A DNA stretch of 40,981 nucleotides, taken from the NCBI GenBank assembly GCA_937943605.1, contig CALEAW010000090.1:1-40981 (forward strand), read 5' to 3'. Below the pieces are notes generated by a model. The model was not told the origin of the DNA and made no database searches. It saw only the letters and a list, made by a program, of their open reading frames with translations. Source of the stretch: an uncultured Sutterella sp. Its GTDB lineage: Bacteria > Pseudomonadota > Gammaproteobacteria > Burkholderiales > Burkholderiaceae_F. The position numbers and the translations under genes are program-made. Positions 34,675-40,981 of this stretch are shown here, piece after piece. Every line of letters begins with the position of its first letter. Within the stretch, counting starts at the first letter, position 1.

Positions 34675-34971
34675 ATGAAGGATTTCTTTCGTCTCTCTAT
34701 TTTGAGTCTTTGTCTATGTACTTTGTGTTCGGCACCTGTTGTGGCAGGTGAGGCTGATGGTGGTGATGTCATCGAACAGGTAGAGACGTTTTTGAGTGAT
34801 ACGCAAGAAAAGCTTGAAGAGCTTAACCCTTTTGGTGACGTCTTCGATGAGGACGATGAAGAACAACGAGATGATCCGATTGAAGGTTCCGACGATCACG
34901 ATGATGACGAAGAGGACGAAGGTGAGGATGGCGATCATCATAAGGATGATGTTCGGAAGGATAGACGTTAA
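34675..34971 (+). CDS. Small acidic exported protein
   Basis: 98 residues, no family recognised. A clear signal peptide of about 24 residues (LSILSLCLCTLCSAPVVA) is followed by a mature part that is mostly Asp, Glu and His, especially residues 58-92 (FDEDDEEQRDD, DHDDDEEDEGEDGDHH), then a short basic end KDDVRKDRR. Such composition could bind calcium or other metals, or be a disordered periplasmic spacer; neither is shown. GGGAAA precedes the ATG, and terminators on both sides make it a single-gene unit. Confidence 0.7.
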   Translation: MKDFFRLSILSLCLCTLCSAPVVAGEADGGDVIEQVETFLSDTQEKLEELNPFGDVFDEDDEEQRDDPIEGSDDHDDDEEDEGEDGDHHKDDVRKDRR

Positions 34972-34988
34972 ACGAGTCTTTAAAAAAA

Positions 34989-35026
34989 AGCGCGACCCAA
35001 ACCTTGGAGTCGCGCTCTTCTTTTTT
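34989..35026. terminator. Bidirectional terminator
   Basis: AGCGCGAC (34989-34996) and GTCGCGCT (35009-35016) with T-runs on both strands (CTTCTTTTTT to the right, TTTTTTT on the minus strand), between the acidic protein and the helicase genes. Confidence 0.85.
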
Positions 35027-35038
35027 CGTCGTTGTTGT

Positions 35039-38000
35039 TTAAGCTCTCAGGCCTTCCGCTGTACGCCCTGCAAAGCTTGCGAAGTCTTTGACGAATTTGT
35101 CATTAGCAAAGTCGACATCGGTGAGATCCCAAGCTTTCCAAGAGCCTTCACGAACGAGCGTGTAATTGGCCACACCTCGAGCACGAATGCCTTCAACGGA
35201 TGGCATTTCAAAGCGCCAACCATTGTCGACGAATAGTGCTTGCAAGAGGGTGAGCCCTTTGACCTCAATGGTCAGACGGTCAGTGTGACGAGTGATATTA
35301 GGCGTCAGACCACGCGAAATACAAGCCTCAGAGATCGCATCGATCAGGAAGTCCACCGTGCGCTCTGTTGAGCTTGGCGGCGTTTCAGTATTCGTGGTTT
35401 CATCGACAGCAGGCTCTACTTCGATGTGTAGATCGGTGGATTCTGCGACAAGGACCTGTTCGGAGGTGACTTCCGTTGACGTTGTTTGTGTTTCAGTAGG
35501 ATCATCAACGCCTAAATCGGTGAGAGTCGGCAAGGACACTTTGACCGGGTCACGGAGTTCCGGGGTTAACGTAATGTCTGAATGTTTGACCTCAAGGGGC
35601 ACCAAAGCCGCTTCGGCATGCACCACAACGTTCTGCTCTTCGGGTGCCGGTGACGTGGAGTCGGTTGAGATGACTTGCTCATCCGTCAAGGCGTGATCCT
35701 CTACAAGCGTAAAGTGCGTCCCTTCTGTTGCCACAGACTGATTGGCGTCACTCTCGAGCGTGGGTAGCGGTTCATGTGGTTCCAAAAGGGGCAGGTCGTT
35801 TTCAAGGCGACTCATGTTTTCGCGAATACGAGCTAAAAGGTCGTTCGTGTTCATTGGGGCCCTTGTTTCTGGATAGATACCTAGTTCAGCAAGGTCATGA
35901 CACACGCGATCAATTGCAGCGTCAGGACGGCGGAAGTATTCGGCACCACGCAGTCGAATGAATCGCCAACCGTTACGTTCAAGGACGGTTTGACGTTCCA
36001 TATCGTTTCGGATTTGGTCTTCGCCGTGATAGCGTTCACCGTCGCATTCAAGAGCAACGGCTTCACCTGCATAGCGAACCACCATGTCAAGGCGATAGCT
36101 ACCTACGTGATGCTGTTGTTCAATATGATAACCACGGCGAATAAGTTCTTCAGCTACACGCACCTCAAATTCACTATCCGCTGCTTCGCGAATGGCCTCT
36201 GTATCAGGTTCGCCATGTTCGATTTCCGCAGCCCAGTCAAAGAGTGTACGACGGAGGTCGTCATGCTTTAATTGGGTGTTGGCATCAAAGGAATGCACAA
36301 TCCAAAGCTGATCACGGGCGCGACTCACAGCCACATTCCAACGCTTGCGAGCAGAGCCTTCAGTGCCTTCGCCTTCTTTACGCAAGATGACGCCTGGTGC
36401 AGCAGAGTCAACGAGAGACAATAAGATCACATCACGTTCGTCGCCTTGGAAGTCAGCTGAACTACCACATGTCAATTCACGAGCTTCAATTTCTCGAGGG
36501 TCAAAGTTTTCAATCAGCAACTGATGGATGCGATTGATCTGTGTTGATCGACCGCTACGCATAGCGATGACACCAAAGGTTTTACCGTCATAGCGCGGAT
36601 CAGCCATCATGGCCTTCAAGAGACGAATGATGGTCTGCGCTTCTTCTTCGTTGGTTTTGCCATCGGTATAAGTGCCGTTGGTACGCCACGGGATCAATGC
36701 AGGCTTAAGTTTTGAGGTCGATGTGTCACGCAACGGGCGAATCGAACCGTTATAAGACAAACGATTCGAGTACCCAATGATTTCAGGCACGCAACGGAAG
36801 TGCTCCACGAGCATATGTGCTGGGAAGGCCATGCTCTGCACAAGGCCATAAATCGAGAGACGAGAGTCATAGAGTTTGGGTTCTTTGACGCGTCCTTCAA
36901 GATACTGGCGAGCAAGACTATCGACCGCAGTGTCGTTTGTCCCGATAGCAAGCGGCGTGACCTGCTTGTCGTCCCCCACCACAATAACTTTTTGCCCCAT
37001 ATAAAGAATAGGCAATGCGGTCATATCGGCTTGACTTGCTTCGTCAATGATAATGATGTCGAACTTGGCTGCACTATTAAAGTTGAGTAGGGCATCCTGG
37101 AGCATCATGATCCAGACGGGGACGGCACGCTGGCATTCGGGGAGTAAGCGATTGACTTCACGACGCCAGATCGCATGTTTCTTACTCTTACCTGCAGCAC
37201 GCTTCATATAGGTCGCAAGATAAGAGAGATGCGAGAGAGCGGGCGTTCCCTGCAGACGCTTTTTGACTTCGTACCACGCTTTGGTGGCAGCAAGCTGTGC
37301 AGTGCATTCACGAAGGTCGGCCGACAAACGCGTGCAATCGGCTTGTAGTTCTTCGACTTCGACGGCGGTGTAATGCGAGTAGAGGCGTTCAAGTTGCTTC
37401 CAGCGCCAGGCTTCGTCAAGGTCACTCGAAGGGATAGTGTCTGTAAAGCCCTCAAGCCCTACACGTAAAGCCATCGCCCAGTCAGGGGCCATAGCTTGAA
37501 GTTTTTCAAGTAAGACCTGACGTTGACGATAAACCTCACGTTCTTGACGATAGGATTTGAGGGTTTCTAAGCCTTTCGCCCAGGCCTCGGGATTCGTCAG
37601 AATCGCATTCGAGAGTTGCTCAACAATATAAGCGTGAGAACAATCACGGTTAAGCTGATCTTTGACGTCTTGACGCCAGGCTTGTAGCTGTTCGCGTTCC
37701 GTTTGTAAATAGACGTGCGAATGTACTGGCGTGACAATTTCTTTGATTAGTCGATGGGCAGCGTTCGCAGGATCAGTGTCACGCATCCAGTCTTTGGCTA
37801 AGTGTTCAATGGGTTCAGCACGAATGCCAGCTTCAAGCCAGGAAGAAATAAAGGGCAAGAACGTCTGATGCCACCATTGGGCAGCGGCCGATAACGTCGT
37901 GCCATAACGGTCTATGAGCGCTTTGGCGGGATTAGCGCCGTACGTCTCAAAGAGGGCAACGTGAGCACGGTCGGCAAGACGGTTCCAAGCTTCTTGGGTT

Positions 38001-40381
38001 TCGTGACGTGCTAAATGATAGCGAGCGACACGCAAAAGCTGATCAAAGGCTTCTGTCGTGTCTGGACGACGACCGTTGACTGTCACAGCGGCGATCGCCG
38101 TATCGGCGTCACGCGCTTCACGGTTAAAGAGTCGACCAAAGAAGCCGACACGTCCCTTTGGGTCATTTTGCTTAAACCATTCAGCTGCACGAATGATGGC
38201 TTCGAGATCTGCGTTGTCTGGCAACGTCACGGTGACGTTATCGATCATGGCGAGTCGGTCAACCTCAATCCCCATTTCTGCGGTCTTAGTTAACTGAGCT
38301 TCGAGTTGCGTAAAGGCGTCAACGTAGCTAGGGTCTGTGAGTCCCATGTCGAAAGCCAAGCGGCACATCGGGTCATCAAGCGTGGCGAGTACTGAGCTAT
38401 CTAACGATTGAGTCAATAAGTCGCGTTTTGCTTCGGGACAGGTGAGACATTCGCAACCATTCGAGGTGAAAACAAGGTAACGATCGCCCGACGCCTCACG
38501 ACGGAATCCTAAAGCAATGGATGACTGCGTCTCTTGGGTGGCCAGGTGGCGGGCATACATTTCGCGCATCGTGTCCGCATCGGGAAGTTGAGCGGGATCA
38601 GGCAAAGGTTCAACCAGATCGTGAGAAATGTCTGCTGGCCAACGACCGTTCGTGCGATAAAGCGTGACGAGTTCGTCGGGTGTCAAAGGCAAGGGGCCTG
38701 CAAGCACTTCGCCAGGGATAAGGCTTGAGAGCGCTTCTTCGTCACGAAGGATCGAGGCGATTTCTGTGAGTGACAAAGATTCGCCTTGGTACGCAATGGT
38801 TTCGCGTTCACGTAGACGCTGCGCATAAATACGCTGACGTCGGTCTCGTAAGGCTTCGTTTAAGCGCTGACGATCGTCAGTGAGGACTTGAATGCGTGCT
38901 TCTAAGTCCGTCGTATTCATGGTGTTGAGGCGCGTCGTCAAGGCGGACGTGGTGCGCTCAAGGTCTTTGCGGTCACCAATCATCGTGACGCAAAGGGGCT
39001 GAATTTCTCGAGGTAGTTTGGCTTTGAGAACGGTCAACGCTTTCGCCGTGTGGCTCGTCACAAGGACGCGTTTGCCTTGCGCCAAAAAGTGCCCCAATAA
39101 GTTGGCAATGGTATGCGTTTTACCAGTCCCCGGAGGGCCTTGCACGAGCACAACGTTATTACGTTCAATCTCACGAGCGATGGCAAGCTGTTCGCTATTG
39201 GCGGGCTTTGTGAGCAAAATCTCATCATCTTCACCGGCCGTCGCAGCGAGTTTGGCTTCTAATGTGGGCGTAGGATCAATGTCAGGTGCGCTTGTTGGGT
39301 AGACATCAGGGCACACAATTTCTTTGAGGTGCTCTGGGACGTCACCAGTACGGGCAATTTCTTCACGAATGCTACGAATGGCTTCACGAACGCCGCTTGG
39401 ACGCAACTGTACTAAGAGTAACGGACGCGGTACAACGCGGAATTTCACGTCAGAGTCTGGTGCTTCCGGTGCGGCATCCGCTTCACGCCAACGCGCACTT
39501 GGGTGTAATCGCACGGCCATCGTCTGAAGGTGGTGCTCGAGCGTCGCGTTACCAATTAACGGCACATCGTGCCCTTCTTCCTCTAAGTACGCATCGACTG
39601 TTTGTGTCGCATCAAGCTGGATCCCATCATCAGCAAAGGGCTTTAAAACCTCAGTCAAAAAGCGAACGGCTTCATCGGGATTGCGACGAATTTCTAAGGT
39701 CGGCAGATTACGGCGGCTTGAGGTTAATTCAACGCTCAACGGCTGCACCAAGAGTGGGTAGTGCGCCGCATTGGGATTTTGCGTTTTGGTCGAGTCCGAA
39801 ATAAAGCGATAGTTGCCTAAGACACATTCATAACGCAAGTTCGACTCTAAGACCAAGTCACGCATGGTTTGGAATCGGTCAAAGAGTCGATTGTTGGCAA
39901 GAATCGGGGCGCGTGCTTCGAGCCACGCTTGACGTTCAAGGCGCCATTCTTCACGCACGGCATTGAGTGTGGCACATAGCGCCTTTTGAGCGTCACGAAT
40001 ACTGTCGTTTAAGGCGTCAACAGGACGCGTAGCCTCAGGGTCTTCAGCCTCTAAAGCGGCTTCCACTTCACCCGGAAATGGTAACCAGGTTTCTTCCCAG
40101 TTCGGATCACGCCACGTTCCTACAACATAATCCAAAAGGGATTCAGGTAGCGGCGGGCAGGGCAATAAGTCGAGCTTTTCAATACGACAGATTAGATCTG
40201 GATCGCTTGACGACGGATCACCTACTTTGAGACCAGGCAACGCATGATTGAGTTCTTCAAGATCAAGCATCCAACTTGCTTGTGTGAGATTTTTGGTCAC
40301 GGCCTGTCTAAGGCTTGTTACTTCTTCAACAAAGCTAAAGAGACTGTTGATCGCAACACGCTGTTGGTCTGTGGTCGACAT
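35039..40381 (-). CDS. Giant SF1 helicase fused to a Vsr/DUF559-like nuclease domain
   Basis: 1780 residues from ATG 40381, chosen because AGGA lies 7 bases before it; an ATG at 40426 has no such site. The helicase core is split. Walker A is GPPGTGKTHT (415-424). A long insert of about 650 residues follows, with helices and the cysteine group CECLTC near 643. Walker B is IIIIDEASQAD (1109-1119), then GDDKQVTPL, and motif VI NVAVSRARDQLWIV (1349-1362). Next comes an endonuclease-like fold (about 1405-1505) with YRLDMVV and ALECDGERYHG, fitting PD-(D/E)xK residues D1432, E1445 and D1447. The last 270 residues are an acidic Thr/Glu-rich linker and a small folded end. This helicase-nuclease plan is seen in phage-defence proteins; a role in defence is inferred. 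Confidence 0.88.
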   Translation of the reverse strand: MSTTDQQRVAINSLFSFVEEVTSLRQAVTKNLTQASWMLDLEELNHALPGLKVGDPSSSDPDLICRIEKLDLLPCPPLPESLLDYVVGTWRDPNWEETWLPFPGEVEAALEAEDPEATRPVDALNDSIRDAQKALCATLNAVREEWRLERQAWLEARAPILANNRLFDRFQTMRDLVLESNLRYECVLGNYRFISDSTKTQNPNAAHYPLLVQPLSVELTSSRRNLPTLEIRRNPDEAVRFLTEVLKPFADDGIQLDATQTVDAYLEEEGHDVPLIGNATLEHHLQTMAVRLHPSARWREADAAPEAPDSDVKFRVVPRPLLLVQLRPSGVREAIRSIREEIARTGDVPEHLKEIVCPDVYPTSAPDIDPTPTLEAKLAATAGEDDEILLTKPANSEQLAIAREIERNNVVLVQGPPGTGKTHTIANLLGHFLAQGKRVLVTSHTAKALTVLKAKLPREIQPLCVTMIGDRKDLERTTSALTTRLNTMNTTDLEARIQVLTDDRQRLNEALRDRRQRIYAQRLRERETIAYQGESLSLTEIASILRDEEALSSLIPGEVLAGPLPLTPDELVTLYRTNGRWPADISHDLVEPLPDPAQLPDADTMREMYARHLATQETQSSIALGFRREASGDRYLVFTSNGCECLTCPEAKRDLLTQSLDSSVLATLDDPMCRLAFDMGLTDPSYVDAFTQLEAQLTKTAEMGIEVDRLAMIDNVTVTLPDNADLEAIIRAAEWFKQNDPKGRVGFFGRLFNREARDADTAIAAVTVNGRRPDTTEAFDQLLRVARYHLARHETQEAWNRLADRAHVALFETYGANPAKALIDRYGTTLSAAAQWWHQTFLPFISSWLEAGIRAEPIEHLAKDWMRDTDPANAAHRLIKEIVTPVHSHVYLQTEREQLQAWRQDVKDQLNRDCSHAYIVEQLSNAILTNPEAWAKGLETLKSYRQEREVYRQRQVLLEKLQAMAPDWAMALRVGLEGFTDTIPSSDLDEAWRWKQLERLYSHYTAVEVEELQADCTRLSADLRECTAQLAATKAWYEVKKRLQGTPALSHLSYLATYMKRAAGKSKKHAIWRREVNRLLPECQRAVPVWIMMLQDALLNFNSAAKFDIIIIDEASQADMTALPILYMGQKVIVVGDDKQVTPLAIGTNDTAVDSLARQYLEGRVKEPKLYDSRLSIYGLVQSMAFPAHMLVEHFRCVPEIIGYSNRLSYNGSIRPLRDTSTSKLKPALIPWRTNGTYTDGKTNEEEAQTIIRLLKAMMADPRYDGKTFGVIAMRSGRSTQINRIHQLLIENFDPREIEARELTCGSSADFQGDERDVILLSLVDSAAPGVILRKEGEGTEGSARKRWNVAVSRARDQLWIVHSFDANTQLKHDDLRRTLFDWAAEIEHGEPDTEAIREAADSEFEVRVAEELIRRGYHIEQQHHVGSYRLDMVVRYAGEAVALECDGERYHGEDQIRNDMERQTVLERNGWRFIRLRGAEYFRRPDAAIDRVCHDLAELGIYPETRAPMNTNDLLARIRENMSRLENDLPLLEPHEPLPTLESDANQSVATEGTHFTLVEDHALTDEQVISTDSTSPAPEEQNVVVHAEAALVPLEVKHSDITLTPELRDPVKVSLPTLTDLGVDDPTETQTTSTEVTSEQVLVAESTDLHIEVEPAVDETTNTETPPSSTERTVDFLIDAISEACISRGLTPNITRHTDRLTIEVKGLTLLQALFVDNGWRFEMPSVEGIRARGVANYTLVREGSWKAWDLTDVDFANDKFVKDFASFAGRTAEGLRA

Positions 40382-40981
40382 GTGGGGGTCCTGGTTTGTT
40401 TGAGGCTTTTTGTGAGGGCTGTTCATTCAAATTGAGAATCAGCAGAAAGTATTGTACCTACCAATATAAAGAGCGGGTGGCTTTAAAGTATGTCAATGCA
40501 CGAGTTTGATGTGATTTACCGATAGTCAAAGGAACTAAGCGCGCGATTTGATGGGCGATTTAAAAGCTAAACGGTAGCTGTAAACGGATTGTGATCTAAA
40601 AATAAGAATGATCTTTAAAAACTGATACCTCATAAGGTTTTAAGCACACAATGTTTATCCATGAGGCGTCTCCATAGGCTTTGTGGCGACTACTGAGGTT
40701 TCAAAGAAAACTACCGCATGACTTATTCCGTCCCAGTTGATAAGGACCTCTTTTTCGAAGTCGAAGGGGTTATTTATGACAAAAAAAGGGGACACGTGAG
40801 ACAGTGCCTGACATTTGGATTAAACATCCACTTTTGAAACGCGTGAAGCCGTGGGGAGATCACTATGCTATTAATTTTGTGTCATGGTGATGGCGGGAAT
40901 TTTTGTCACTCGTCAGAAATCTATTCTGTTAACAGCCAGGCATTCTGAGACTTGAAGCCCCACTTTGATGAGACCAGTCCC
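40382..40981. other. Terminal region without a recognised gene
   Basis: 600 bases, AT-rich on the left. A TTGACA on the minus strand (near 40491) could be a -35 of the helicase gene, but a matching -10 at normal spacing is not evident. No open frame to the right edge can be supported. Confidence 0.5.

Noticed and set aside
40740..40840. A possible gene start at the right end (ATGACAAAAAAAGGGG).
   Set aside because: The frame stops after a few codons and nothing longer is open to the edge.

Overview
The window fits a gut betaproteobacterium of the Sutterellaceae type (Burkholderiales). This is inferred from the Neisseria/Burkholderia-type porin, the periplasmic nitrate-to-ammonium machinery, an IgA-protease-like autotransporter and a C69 dipeptidase. 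No rRNA or marker gene is present to confirm it.

Layout. 0-3 kb (minus strand): a truncated S6-protease autotransporter and an outer-membrane porin. 3-10 kb: an accessory block with a remnant of an SNF2 helicase, a terminator, a structured non-coding array (3982-4653), a 1150-residue protein with a retron-type reverse transcriptase at its C-terminus, a co-transcribed 316-residue protein of unknown function and a convergent 201-residue unknown. 10-13.6 kb: ribokinase followed by a nucleoside hydrolase gene cut in two by an IS200/IS605 element (tnpA, tnpB and right-end hairpins resembling an omega-RNA). 13.7-20.2 kb (minus): a complete tripartite RND efflux operon with its TetR regulator as last gene and a palindromic operator at the promoter. 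20.9-32.5 kb: a nitrate/nitrite respiration region with a NapC/NrfH-type tetraheme cytochrome, NarX-NarL, napDAGHB (minus), an octaheme nitrite reductase and ccmI. Two NarL-type 7-2-7 heptamer palindromes lie in the napD/nitrite reductase divergent region. 32.7-35 kb: a secreted C69 dipeptidase and a small acidic exported protein. 35-40.4 kb (minus): a giant SF1 helicase fused to an endonuclease-like domain, probably a defence protein. The last 600 bases hold no gene I can support.

The most striking observation is upstream of the reverse transcriptase. There are three consecutive units of nearly equal length (205, 197 and 201 bases). Each is bounded by its own pair of complementary 16-20 base arms. 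Each carries the same AGGCT motif and short stem-loop (CTGGYG, loop TNT, CGCYAG) just inside the first arm, then a second small hairpin, then a different long hairpin. This is the a1-msr-msd-a2 layout of a retron non-coding RNA, repeated three times in front of one reverse transcriptase. To my knowledge described retrons have a single such RNA. With the roughly 850-residue non-RT part of the reverse transcriptase and the downstream 316-residue partner, this looks like an undescribed multi-RNA retron.

How the genes work together: NapDAGHB reduces nitrate to nitrite in the periplasm, the octaheme enzyme takes nitrite to ammonium, the NapC-like protein can pass quinol electrons to either, CcmI serves haem attachment, and NarX-NarL senses nitrate/nitrite and probably acts on the shared nap/nitrite reductase control region.
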